From Verrucomicrobiia bacterium (lineage in GTDB: Bacteria; Verrucomicrobiota; Verrucomicrobiia; Limisphaerales; JADLHS01), in assembly GCA_023953615.1 (NCBI GenBank), contig JAMLJH010000002.1, forward strand, positions 976,492 to 1,040,491: a stretch of 64,000 bases of DNA, in the 5' to 3' direction. Positions 1-7,941 of this stretch are shown in pieces; the stretch's first letter is position 1; each line of letters begins with the position of its first letter. The translations under genes and the position numbers were made by a program. The notes beneath the pieces were generated by a model that made no database searches, was not told the DNA's origin, and saw nothing but the letters and a program-made list of their open reading frames with translations.

Positions 1-1
1 G

Positions 2-70
2 CAGGTTTACACGCAAACCGACGATCTGGAGACGACGCGGTTTGTGTCCGTGCCGTTAGGCAAAAAATAA
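2..70 (+). CDS. C-terminal end of an unidentified protein, cut by the window edge
   Basis: Twenty-two codons are open from the left edge and end at a TAA at 68-70; the last residues read VSVPLGKK. The stop is followed within 25 bases by a strong hairpin with a T-run (93-127), which fits the end of a transcription unit. The fragment is too short for a family assignment. It could be a chance open frame, but the terminator so close downstream argues for a real gene end. Confidence 0.5.
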   Translation, partial: QVYTQTDDLETTRFVSVPLGKK

Positions 71-92
71 TCAAGGGTGGGGAAACTTGGAC

Positions 93-127
93 ATCCAGCC
101 GGATCGAAATGGCCCGGCTGGATTTTC
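93..127 (+). terminator. Rho-independent terminator
   Basis: A perfect 10-bp stem (ATCCAGCCGG at 93-102 pairing with CCGGCTGGAT at 114-123) with an 11-base loop is followed by a short T-run. It lies just after the stop at 70 and before the dnaJ-like gene, so it probably ends the upstream transcript. Confidence 0.75.
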
Positions 128-156
128 CATTGGCGGGACGAAGCTGCATCGCGGCT

Positions 157-184
157 TTGACAAAAAGTTTTGGGCAGGCATGAT
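157..184 (+). promoter_or_regulatory. Possible sigma-70 promoter of the dnaJ-like gene
   Basis: TTGACA at 157-162 is a perfect -35 box. It is followed after 16 bases by CATGAT at 179-184, which matches the -10 consensus at four of six positions. It sits 39 bases before the ATG at 223 and after the terminator, where a promoter is expected. No CIRCE-like inverted repeat or sigma-32 box was recognised. Inference from motif match only. Confidence 0.4.
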
Positions 185-222
185 TTTGTCGAGCCAGCAA
201 TGACGACGACTGGCTAGATTGA

Positions 223-1248
223 ATGTCAGTCCAATATAAAGATTATTACGCCATCCTGGGGGTCGCCCGCACCGCCAGTAGTGCCGACATCAAAAAGGCG
301 TTTCGCAAACTAGCGCGCGAGTACCACCCGGACGTAGCCAAGGATAAAAAGCGCGCGGAGGAAAAGTTCAAAGCGGTCAATGAAGCCTACGAGGTCCTGG
401 GGGACCCGGTTAAGCGGCAGCAGTATGACCAGTTGGGCGCCAACTGGAAATCCGGCGCGGATTTTCGGCCGCCACCCGGTTGGGGGCGGAGCGCCGGAGG
501 CGGTGGCGAGCGGACGGAATTTGAGTTCAACTTTGGCGGCACGGGTTTTAGCGACTTCTTTGAACAATTGTTCGGCGGCCGCCGTAATGGTCAGTCGCGT
601 TCGGGCGCTTCGGAAGCGGAGCCAGCGGAGCGCGGCGCGGACATTGAAGGGGATATTCTGGTTTCGTTGGAAGAAGCGATGCGCGGTTCACAACGCGCCG
701 TGAACGTGCGGCACGCCGTCGTCTGTTCGGTCTGTGGCGGCAGTGGCCATCGCGGCGCCCGGGCTTGCGTGGCGTGTGAAGGGCAGGGGCGCGTGAGCAA
801 ATCAGAAACCTACCAGGTCAAGATTCCGGCGGGCGTGACGGAAGGCCAGCGTTTGCGCCTGGCGGGTCGCGGCGAGGCCGGATCGCGCGGTGGCAGCGCG
901 GGTGATTTGTTTCTTCGAGTGCGTCTGGCGAAGCATCCGGACTTTGAAGTGTCCGGCCATAACTTGATTTACGAGGCGCCGGTTGCGCCGTGGGAAGCCG
1001 TATTGGGCGGTAACCTTTCCGTTCCCACATTGGAGGGACATGTGAACATCAAAGTCCCGCCGGGAACGCAGAATGGTCAAAAGTTGCGCGTGCGACATCG
1101 GGGGTTGACGTCACGGGCCGGGGAACGCGGCGATTTATTGGTGGTGATTCAGGTGGAGGTGCCCGTGCGCATCACCGAGGCCGAACGAAATTTGTGGCGC
1201 AAGCTCGCGGAAACGTCCAAATTCAATCCTCGAACCAGTCAAAACTAG
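223..1248 (+). CDS. DnaJ/CbpA-type J-domain co-chaperone with a half zinc centre
   Basis: Predicted Hsp40 co-chaperone that delivers clients to DnaK and stimulates its ATPase. Residues 5-70 form a J domain with HPD at 35-37. A Gly/Phe-rich linker follows (about 85-120), then the two beta-sandwich client-binding domains (about 143-330). Only two CxxCxGxG-type repeats are present (Cys169/172 and Cys183/186), whereas type I DnaJ has four and CbpA has none. The protein could therefore hold one zinc ion at most. Length (341 aa) fits the family. The gene is 21 bases upstream of an SDR gene on the same strand and may be cotranscribed with it. A full-length dnaJ probably lies elsewhere in the genome (inference). 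Confidence 0.93.
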   Translation: MSVQYKDYYAILGVARTASSADIKKAFRKLAREYHPDVAKDKKRAEEKFKAVNEAYEVLGDPVKRQQYDQLGANWKSGADFRPPPGWGRSAGGGGERTEFEFNFGGTGFSDFFEQLFGGRRNGQSRSGASEAEPAERGADIEGDILVSLEEAMRGSQRAVNVRHAVVCSVCGGSGHRGARACVACEGQGRVSKSETYQVKIPAGVTEGQRLRLAGRGEAGSRGGSAGDLFLRVRLAKHPDFEVSGHNLIYEAPVAPWEAVLGGNLSVPTLEGHVNIKVPPGTQNGQKLRVRHRGLTSRAGERGDLLVVIQVEVPVRITEAERNLWRKLAETSKFNPRTSQN

Positions 1249-1269
1249 GAATCAGGGAACAAGAACATC

Positions 1270-1968
1270 ATGGCAGAGGCAAAATTGGTGGTCCTTACCG
1301 GAGCGACCCGAGGTCTGGGGCGCGCGATGGTGACCGAATTTGTGAAGCGCGGTCTTACGGTGCTGGGTTGCGGACGCAGCAACCGGGACATTGAAGGGTT
1401 GCGGGCGGAGTTTGGCGCGCCGCATGATTTTTACGCGGTGGATATTGCGTCCGATCCGGCGGTGAAATCGTGGGCGAGTTTGATCATGACTTCGCACGGG
1501 GTGCCGGATTTGATCGTGAACAACGCCGGCATCATCAACGCCAACGCTCGGCTTTGGGAGGTGAGCGCGCGCGCGTTTGACGAAGTGGTGGATGTGAATT
1601 TACGCGGGCCGGTGAATGTGATTCGTCACTTGATCCCGGCCATGGTCAAGCGCCGGACGGGTACGATCGTAAATTTCAGTTCCGGTTGGGGACGTTCCAC
1701 GGATCCTGAGGTGGCCCCGTATTGCGCCACCAAATGGGCCGTGGAAGGATTGACCCAATCTTTAGCCCAAGAACTGCCATCGGGCATGGCGGCGGTGGCG
1801 CTCAATCCCGGCGTCGTGAATACCGACATGCTGCGCAGTTGCTTTGGGCGTTCGGCGGCCAATTATCCCTCACCGGACGAATGGGCGGCGGTGGCCGTTC
1901 CTTTTATTTTGAGCATCAAATCCGGTGACAACGGACGTCCATTAACCGTACCGGAATCGAGAGTGTGA
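1270..1968 (+). CDS. Short-chain dehydrogenase/reductase (SDR) family oxidoreductase
   Basis: NAD(P)-dependent oxidoreductase with a classical SDR Rossmann fold. The sequence shows the cofactor loop TGATRGLG at residues 10-17, NNAG at 84-87, the catalytic Ser in NFSSG at about 138, and YCATK (Tyr151, Lys155). At 232 residues it is slightly short for a classical SDR, and the substrate cannot be told from the sequence. It lies between the dnaJ-like gene and aroE on the same strand with short gaps, which suggests a shared transcript but no obvious shared pathway. The ATG at 1270 has a weak AGG upstream. Confidence 0.92.
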   Translation: MAEAKLVVLTGATRGLGRAMVTEFVKRGLTVLGCGRSNRDIEGLRAEFGAPHDFYAVDIASDPAVKSWASLIMTSHGVPDLIVNNAGIINANARLWEVSARAFDEVVDVNLRGPVNVIRHLIPAMVKRRTGTIVNFSSGWGRSTDPEVAPYCATKWAVEGLTQSLAQELPSGMAAVALNPGVVNTDMLRSCFGRSAANYPSPDEWAAVAVPFILSIKSGDNGRPLTVPESRV

Positions 1969-2028
1969 TCGTCGCCGCGAAAATTCTTTCCGCTTTGAAG
2001 TCGGGCTGGCTCTGCGTATAACCTCCGC

Positions 2029-2907
2029 GTGGCGGCGCCGTTTCCAACTCCGATTGATGCCAGCACACGCTATTGCGCGGTGTTCGGGCATCCGGTGCGT
2101 CATTCCGCTTCCCCCGCCATGCACAATGCCGCGCTCGCGGCGTTGGGACTGAACTGGCGCTATCTCGCTTTTGAAGTGCCGCCCGAGGAATTACGCGTCG
2201 CGCTTGCCGGAGCCAAGCAGATGGGTTTCATCGGATTGAACCTGACCGTGCCACACAAATTACTGGCGCTGCCCTGGGTGGATGAACTGGATGTTTCAGC
2301 CCAACTGCTTGGGGCGATAAACACCGTGCATTTCTCTCGCGACGCGACGGGGAAAATCACCAGCCGCGGTTACAACACGGATGGCGATGCGCTGATCCAG
2401 GCCGTGCAGGAAGAGTTGCGGATCAACCTGCGAAGCGCTCGCGTGCTCGTGTTGGGCGCCGGTGGCGCCGCCCGGGCGGCGGTGATGAAATTAGCCGCCG
2501 AAGGAGTCATCGAACTGGCTTTGGTGAATCGCACCCAAACCAAAGCGGAAGCGCTGGTGGATGAAGTGCGGAGGTTGTTTCCTGCAATCAACGTCCGTGT
2601 GGGCTATCCCAATGGCTCGGTGGATTTGGTGCTGAATGCGACTTCACTCGGCTTGAAACCGAATGACGCGCTGCCTGTTGATTTGACAACTTTCAGCCTG
2701 GCCCGGGCTAGGGCCGCTTATGACATGATCTATCGGCCAGCCGAGACCCCGTTTCTCCAAGCGGCGCAAGCGGCCGGATGCCAAACCGCCAATGGCTTGG
2801 GCATGTTGCTTCATCAGGGAGCGCGAGCGTTGGAGATTTGGTCGGGAAAAGTGGCGCCGCTGGCAGTGATGCGCACGGCGTTGGAGGCGAATGTTTATGG
2901 CCGATGA
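2029..2907 (+). CDS. aroE: Shikimate dehydrogenase (NADP+)
   Basis: Reduces 3-dehydroshikimate to shikimate in the cytoplasmic chorismate/aromatic amino acid pathway. The substrate site is visible as SASPAMHN (about residues 26-33) and NLTVPHK with catalytic Lys77; the partner Asp is in the YNTDGDA segment. The NADP loop GAGGAAR lies near residue 142. Length (292 aa) is normal. The frame opens with GTG at 2029, the only start near the conserved VFGHPVRHS beginning. The end overlaps a possible small ORF (2897-3022), and the prepilin peptidase follows. No other aro gene is in the window. Confidence 0.95.
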   Translation: MAAPFPTPIDASTRYCAVFGHPVRHSASPAMHNAALAALGLNWRYLAFEVPPEELRVALAGAKQMGFIGLNLTVPHKLLALPWVDELDVSAQLLGAINTVHFSRDATGKITSRGYNTDGDALIQAVQEELRINLRSARVLVLGAGGAARAAVMKLAAEGVIELALVNRTQTKAEALVDEVRRLFPAINVRVGYPNGSVDLVLNATSLGLKPNDALPVDLTTFSLARARAAYDMIYRPAETPFLQAAQAAGCQTANGLGMLLHQGARALEIWSGKVAPLAVMRTALEANVYGR

Positions 2908-3022
2908 TATTTTGAGAGCACCGATTACTGAATTGCCCCCACTGACGCGAAGCGGCGACTGGCTTGGCGCGGCTGGTCATGGGCGTTTGCCTCGTCCCTT
3001 TTCACTCACCCACTATGCTTGA
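2897..3022 (+). CDS. Possible 41-residue ORF bridging aroE and the prepilin peptidase
   Basis: An ATG inside the last codons of aroE (11-base overlap, ATGGCCGATGA) opens a 41-codon frame. Its TGA at 3020-3022 overlaps the ATG of the prepilin peptidase (ATGCTTGA). Such double overlap is the geometry of translational coupling, and it would carry ribosomes from aroE into the next gene. The peptide begins MADDILRAP and shows no recognised domain or membrane segment. It may be only a chance frame. Confidence 0.25.
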   Translation: MADDILRAPITELPPLTRSGDWLGAAGHGRLPRPFSLTHYA

Positions 3023-4157
3023 CACGGTATTTGATCCGGAAATCTGGGCGCGCGTGCCGTTCCATTTTTGGTCGGTGGTATTTTTCATTTTCGGCAGCAT
3101 CGTCGGCAGTTTTTTGAATGTTTGCATTCATCGGATGCCGCTGGGGTTGAGTGTCGTATCTCCGCCTTCGCACTGTCCGCACTGCCATTACTCGATTCCC
3201 TGGTATCTCAATCTGCCGCTGATCACCTGGTTGATGTTGCGGGGGCGTTGCAAAAATTGTCGCGCGCCCATCTCGGTCCGTTACTTTCTGGTGGAACTGT
3301 TGACCGGCGCGCTTTTTCTCGGTTGTTGGCTGAATTACGGTCCGGCTTCCGCCCGCCTCGCGTTGATCTACTCGCTGTTTGTCGCTGGATTGATTGTCGC
3401 CACCTTCATTGACTTTGAGCATTTCATCATCCCGGATGAAATCACCATCGGCGGCACGATCGTGGGACTGGTGTTTTCATTTTATGCGCCCTTGCATGAT
3501 CAAGTGACGGCGCTGGCCGGGTTCTGGCAGGGAGTGATTGGCGCGGTGGTGGGTTGGGGATTGATTTACGCCATCGTGCGGCTGGGCAAGCTGATGTTCG
3601 GTCGGCAACGAATGGCGCTGCCGGTGGATACGAAAATTATCTTTTCGGAAACGGCGGTGCATTTGCCGGACCGGGAGATTCCTTACGAGGAATTGTTTTA
3701 TCGTCAGTCGGATGAAATCATCATGCAGGCCCGCACCTTGGAATTGATTGATCGTTGTTATCAAAACGTCCAGGTGCGCCTGTCGCCGCGCCGGTTGCGC
3801 ATTGCAGCGGAGGAACTCAATCCAGAAGCCATTCACCAAATGGAGGCGGTGAGTACGGAGATCATTTTACCGCGCGAGGCCATGGGGTTTGGCGACGTGA
3901 AATTCATGGCGGCGATTGGCGCGTTCCTCGGCTGGCCCGCGACGTTCTTTACCCTGGTGATCAGCTCGGTGGTCGGCTCCGTGGTGGGCATCATCGGCAT
4001 GACGATCCAGGGGCGGGAACGCTTTGCGCGCATTCCCTACGGTCCCTATCTGGCGGTGGCGGCGTTGATCTGGGTGCTATTGCCATTGGATGCCAAACAG
4101 GAATTGCGGGAACTATTGGCGGTACTCAATCCATTTGCCGCGCCGGGTCTGCTCTGA
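3015..4157 (+). CDS. pilD: Type IV prepilin leader peptidase / N-methyltransferase (A24 family)
   Basis: Inner-membrane aspartic protease that cleaves the leader of type IV pilins and type II secretion pseudopilins and methylates the new N-terminal Phe. The N-terminal methylase-linked domain has two CxxC pairs (Cys54/57 and Cys79/82). Catalytic aspartates are Asp133 in TFIDFEH and Asp294 in GFGDVKF. Several hydrophobic helices are visible. About 90 mostly polar residues (roughly 195-285) sit between the two catalytic halves, much longer than in usual PilD. The ATG at 3015 is preferred to the upstream TTG at 2964 because it gives the normal short N-terminus. Likely substrates in the window are the pseudopilins at 36887 and 38031. 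Confidence 0.93.
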   Translation: MLDTVFDPEIWARVPFHFWSVVFFIFGSIVGSFLNVCIHRMPLGLSVVSPPSHCPHCHYSIPWYLNLPLITWLMLRGRCKNCRAPISVRYFLVELLTGALFLGCWLNYGPASARLALIYSLFVAGLIVATFIDFEHFIIPDEITIGGTIVGLVFSFYAPLHDQVTALAGFWQGVIGAVVGWGLIYAIVRLGKLMFGRQRMALPVDTKIIFSETAVHLPDREIPYEELFYRQSDEIIMQARTLELIDRCYQNVQVRLSPRRLRIAAEELNPEAIHQMEAVSTEIILPREAMGFGDVKFMAAIGAFLGWPATFFTLVISSVVGSVVGIIGMTIQGRERFARIPYGPYLAVAALIWVLLPLDAKQELRELLAVLNPFAAPGLL

Positions 4158-4278
4158 ACCGGAAAAAATCTTGCGCGGGCCGGTCCGGTTCACTAGCGTT
4201 ACCCCCTCGCTAGACGCGCGATCGTGCGTCGGGAGTTGATGGATTCAGACGTTCGGGAAACAGATCGCGCGGGGTTCC

Positions 4279-4354
4279 GGGTTGGTAGCTCAGTTGGTAG
4301 AGCAGTGCCCTTTTAAGGCATTGGTCCAGGGTTCGAGTCCCTGCCAACCCACCA
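4279..4354 (+). tRNA. tRNA-Lys (anticodon TTT)
   Basis: A complete cloverleaf can be folded: acceptor GGGTTGG/CCAACCC, D arm with AGCTCAGTTGGTAGAGC, anticodon loop CTTTTAA giving TTT, and T arm with GGTTCGAGTCC. The 3' CCA is encoded (4352-4354). It stands alone between the prepilin peptidase and the response regulator. Confidence 0.97.
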
Positions 4355-4372
4355 CTTCATTCGTCCTTCGCT

Positions 4373-4933
4373 TCAGATTTGGTAATCGAAAGTGGTATCT
4401 CCAGTGGGGTTTTTCGCCGTGCCCCGTTGCAAGGAATGGTCCACCAAAGTCAGCAAATGCGATTGAGTCATTTGCTTGTGGAAAAAGGCCGTGGCTCCGG
4501 AATTCAATGCTTCGCGAGTTTTCTTGGCCGGGTCACCAGCCGAAACCATCACGACGGGAATGTTCTTGAACGCGTCGAAGCGGTAGAGCCACGAAATGAC
4601 GCGATCGCCATTCCAGGCCACGCCCGTTACGTCCACGGGCAGATTCATGTCCAGCAGCACGAGATCGGGTTTTTGTTTGCGCACGGTACGGATGGCTTCG
4701 CAACCATCACCGGCGGTCAGGACTTCAAAGCCCTCATTGGTGAGTTGCGTCGCGGCGGTTTTCCGAAACACCGGATCATCGTCCACCACCAATACTTTTT
4801 GGTTTCGCGAGGGTTTGTGCAAAATCTCGGCGGCGGCTGAATTCGACTTCGCCACCACGTGTTTGCCGGTCCCATTGCCAAAAATCCGGCGGAACCATTT
4901 GGTGCAGCTTTCTTGATCTGAGTTTGTATTCAT
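4373..4933 (-). CDS. Single-domain response regulator (receiver only)
   Basis: Predicted phosphorelay receiver with no output domain. After a polar N-terminal tail of about 45 residues comes a complete receiver fold: acidic pair Asp51/Asp52 in VLVVDDD, phospho-acceptor Asp95 in LLDMNLP, the switch Ser in VMVSAGD, and Lys in FFHKQ. All catalytic positions are intact. The start at 4933 is chosen because GAGGG lies seven bases upstream; a GTG at 4963 would add ten residues without a good ribosome site. The partner kinase is not in the window. The unusual N-terminal tail could serve in localisation (inference). Confidence 0.88.
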   Translation of the reverse strand: MNTNSDQESCTKWFRRIFGNGTGKHVVAKSNSAAAEILHKPSRNQKVLVVDDDPVFRKTAATQLTNEGFEVLTAGDGCEAIRTVRKQKPDLVLLDMNLPVDVTGVAWNGDRVISWLYRFDAFKNIPVVMVSAGDPAKKTREALNSGATAFFHKQMTQSHLLTLVDHSLQRGTAKNPTGDTTFDYQI

Positions 4934-5068
4934 GTGGCCCTCGCTTGAAATGAGTTGTATCACTCACTTCCAAGCTACCCTTAAAGTACGTTGTCTCAAT
5001 TCGGTTACATTTAGGAACGGTGCCCCGGAAATCAGGTCAGATGGCTCCCGGAAAATTCCCGGGGCGTT

Positions 5069-5989
5069 TCAAGGTGCCAGAATTCGCAACGCGGATGGTT
5101 CGACGGTTACTTGCGCCGGCAGCCGCCCGGCCAGTTCGCCGTCCACTTCAAAGTGAAGCGGTTGCGCGCTGGTCAGACTGAAGGCGGCACTTTGGAAACG
5201 AAGCACGGTTGCCTCTGGCAGCCGGTTTGCCAGCAATAGCCGCCATCCGCAGCGCAGCAGAATCCACCAGCCAATTTGGGGAAAGACGCAGACCTCGAGC
5301 CAACCGTCGCTGAGCTTTGCAGAGGGGAAGATGTTAAAATTTCCGCCGTACTTGCGGCCGTTACCGATCAGGACCAAACCGCCGGTCAGGGTGCGCGCTC
5401 CATCCGTAACGCTAAGTGGAATTGATTTTTTCCGCAACGCGCGCAAGCCGGCGACGACGTAAGCCAGGGGGCCGATCTTTTTCTTTAATTGCAAATTGAC
5501 CAGTTCCAGCGCGCGCGAATCAAGCCCCGCGCCGGCCAGTTGGACAAAATAATATCGCTGGCGGTTTTCGGCGGGGCCGCAAATAAAGCTGGGCAAGTCA
5601 ATGCGTCGCTCGTTTTCGGCTCGCAGCGTGGCCCACGCCGCTTCCAGACGCAGGGACATTCCCAGTTCGCGGGCGAATACATTGGCCGTGCCGATGGGCA
5701 AAACCCCGAGGCGCGCGTGTTTGAAACCGTCGGGAACATCCCCGATGCCATTCAACACTTCGTTGACGGTGCCATCGCCTCCGGCGGCGATGATGGTATC
5801 GAAGCCCTCGATTACAGATTGCGCAGCCAGACGTCTGGCGTCGCCGGGCGCAGTGGTTTGTCGCAGAGCGGCTTCCCGCGCGATGTCTCCCAAGGCGCGG
5901 CGGAAATGCTGGGCTTTATGCCCCTTCGCGGCGGGATTGAAGATGACGCAGGCGCGCACACGCGACAGTTTTCCGAGTGAGCCAAACAA
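5069..5989 (-). CDS. Diacylglycerol kinase-family lipid kinase (YegS/DgkB-like)
   Basis: Predicted ATP-dependent lipid kinase acting on diacylglycerol or a related lipid at the inner membrane. The DAGK catalytic domain shows the nucleotide motif GGDGT at residues 70-74 followed by VNEVLNGI, and the preceding FNPAAKG loop. The C-terminal half is the usual beta-sandwich with GNGRKYGG and FEVDGE segments. Length (306 aa) is typical. It lies upstream of, and on the same strand as, the response regulator, separated by about 135 bases, so cotranscription is possible but not shown. Confidence 0.9.
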   Translation of the reverse strand: MFGSLGKLSRVRACVIFNPAAKGHKAQHFRRALGDIAREAALRQTTAPGDARRLAAQSVIEGFDTIIAAGGDGTVNEVLNGIGDVPDGFKHARLGVLPIGTANVFARELGMSLRLEAAWATLRAENERRIDLPSFICGPAENRQRYYFVQLAGAGLDSRALELVNLQLKKKIGPLAYVVAGLRALRKKSIPLSVTDGARTLTGGLVLIGNGRKYGGNFNIFPSAKLSDGWLEVCVFPQIGWWILLRCGWRLLLANRLPEATVLRFQSAAFSLTSAQPLHFEVDGELAGRLPAQVTVEPSALRILAP

Positions 5990-6155
5990 GTCGAGGATAA
6001 AACCGACGCGAGTGACAATCGGGACAAAAGGCGCGGGGTGTCACCGGATGATTTTGGAAAGAGATGAAGTTGATTGAGCGGTTAATCGCGAAAGAATTTT
6101 GTGATGCGGCAAAAACTTATGGAAAACCGCCGCCCAATTGAGGCAACATCTCATC

Positions 6156-7910
6156 ATGGTCGCTGACCCTAACGAATCCAGTCCGGCGCCGAAGGCAGGA
6201 GCGGACGAGTCATCTCGTGACTTGGCCGTCGTCAAATTACAGGTGCAACAACTGCAGGACGCGCAAGCGGTATTGGAGCGGGAGAACAAGAATTTACGTT
6301 TGCTGCTCGAACGCGTGGTGGAACATCGGCAACGGTCGCATGCCGAGCTGGTGCTGTTGCTCGCGAATCTGGTCAGCAAGTTGCCGATCAACGACGTCGG
6401 CGTATTCGTCGCCAAGCTGGTGGAGCATAATACCAGCGTGGCGGAGGCTTGCGCGGCGTTCTCCAAAGGGGCGATTGACAGCGCGATTCCCCAGCCGCAG
6501 TTCCTGAAGGATTTGGAGCAATCCAAACAAGACCTGCGCGCGGCGCTCGAACCGATTGTCGCGGAGTTGCTGGAAACCAAACCGCCGTTGGAAACGGAGA
6601 TGGTCAAGAAACTGGCGGAAACCCCGGAATCGTTCTTCTCGGCACCGGTCGTTCGCGCCACGCGGTGTTACCTCAAAGGCCAGTTGCCGCGCGAGCGGGT
6701 GGTTCGCGAATTTGGCGAAAAGAGTCTGGTGTTCTTTACCGATTTGACCACCGATCCGAAGCTGAATCCGCGGCCCCGGTCGGAGGAAATTGTGCTGGCG
6801 TTCAAGCCGGATTTTGAAGCGTTGTTGACGCAGGAAGCCGCGGCGGCGGGTAATCACGCCGAAGCGTTGCGTGAGTTGCATCGGCGCGTGCAGCTCAGCC
6901 GGGAGTCCACCGAAACGGCACGGCGACAGAAAGGCGCGTTCGGACGGATTACCTTTCTCATTGAATTATTGCATTTTTACGAAAACCAAAACACCGAAGC
7001 GCCGGACGTTTTGTTCGCGATGCGATTGCCGACGTTGCTGGAGCAGTTGGTGATTCAGCCCGGGCAAAAGCAACTGTCGCCCGCCGATGTCACCGCCGCC
7101 GAGGACCTGCTCGCGCATATTGTCAGTTTGGATCATCGCCTCATCGTGGTTAACAACCTGGGGAAATCTGGCGGGTTGGCGCGGGTGTTGAAATTCGTGC
7201 TTCGCCTCCGCGTGGAAAAATTATCGGACGAGGCGGATGTGGTGCGCGGCTGTGTGCGTACGTTGTTACCCGCCGCGCCGCAACCGGCACCGACCGTGGC
7301 GGAACTGGCGTCCATTCTCAAGCTGGTGCCCGACGCGGACCGGCAGAAACTGGTGGTTCAGGGCATCATGGGATCGGATCGCATGAAGCGGGTGGATGCG
7401 GAGTTGTTGGGCCGTGCGGTCGGACAGGAATTGGGTTTGAAAGGTCTGGAGGAGCAGGCGCGCGCCGCCGTGGTGATGGACCCGGAAGTGGAGCGGCAAC
7501 TGGCTTGGGATCGGATTCGCGAACTGATGACCCGGCACGCGAATCCCAGTCAGATCGCCGCCGCCATCCGCGAGCGGTTACGCGCCAAATACGATGCCGC
7601 CGAGGTGCGACAAAGCTGGCTGGTGCTGAGCGAGGTCGAGCCGATTCTTTTCATTCGCGTCTTCTGTCAGTTGCCCTACCTCGAGGATGGCCGCACTGAT
7701 CCAATTGCCCAGGCGGTGTTGGAAAGCTACGTCACTCGGCTGGTCCATGAAAAATACGCGACGACTTACAACAAAGTGTTGACGAGCCTTAAAAGCATGT
7801 TCAAAGCCCGGGCTGATAGTCCGCTGCTGTTGAATTTCATGGCGCTGGTGAAGTGGGTGCAACCCACCATCGCGCAGAAGCTATCGGCGGAAATCGGGTC
7901 GCCGGCTTGA
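6156..7910 (+). CDS. Uncharacterised 584-residue protein with an N-terminal coiled coil
   Basis: I do not recognise a family. The protein has no signal peptide and no clear membrane segment. Residues about 22-60 have a heptad-like, Leu/Gln/Glu-rich run (VVKLQVQQLQD, LERENKNLRLLLERVVEH) that predicts a coiled coil. The rest is helix-rich, Leu- and Glu-heavy, and may be a helical-repeat fold. The ATG at 6156 is chosen over an in-frame TTG at 6138. It is divergent from the lipid kinase, and its stop is 31 bases from the stop of the convergent phosphatase gene. Codon use matches its neighbours, and the reading frame is long and uninterrupted, so it is a real gene. Confidence 0.85.
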   Translation: MVADPNESSPAPKAGADESSRDLAVVKLQVQQLQDAQAVLERENKNLRLLLERVVEHRQRSHAELVLLLANLVSKLPINDVGVFVAKLVEHNTSVAEACAAFSKGAIDSAIPQPQFLKDLEQSKQDLRAALEPIVAELLETKPPLETEMVKKLAETPESFFSAPVVRATRCYLKGQLPRERVVREFGEKSLVFFTDLTTDPKLNPRPRSEEIVLAFKPDFEALLTQEAAAAGNHAEALRELHRRVQLSRESTETARRQKGAFGRITFLIELLHFYENQNTEAPDVLFAMRLPTLLEQLVIQPGQKQLSPADVTAAEDLLAHIVSLDHRLIVVNNLGKSGGLARVLKFVLRLRVEKLSDEADVVRGCVRTLLPAAPQPAPTVAELASILKLVPDADRQKLVVQGIMGSDRMKRVDAELLGRAVGQELGLKGLEEQARAAVVMDPEVERQLAWDRIRELMTRHANPSQIAAAIRERLRAKYDAAEVRQSWLVLSEVEPILFIRVFCQLPYLEDGRTDPIAQAVLESYVTRLVHEKYATTYNKVLTSLKSMFKARADSPLLLNFMALVKWVQPTIAQKLSAEIGSPA

Positions 7911-7941
7911 GCCGGAATTCGAACTGCCGCCACCTGAGCCG

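Noticed and set aside
4282..4569. 95-codon plus-strand frame beginning in the tRNA
   Set aside because: It starts inside tRNA-Lys and continues opposite the response regulator; translations such as MVAQLVEQCPFKA from tRNA genes are a known artefact.
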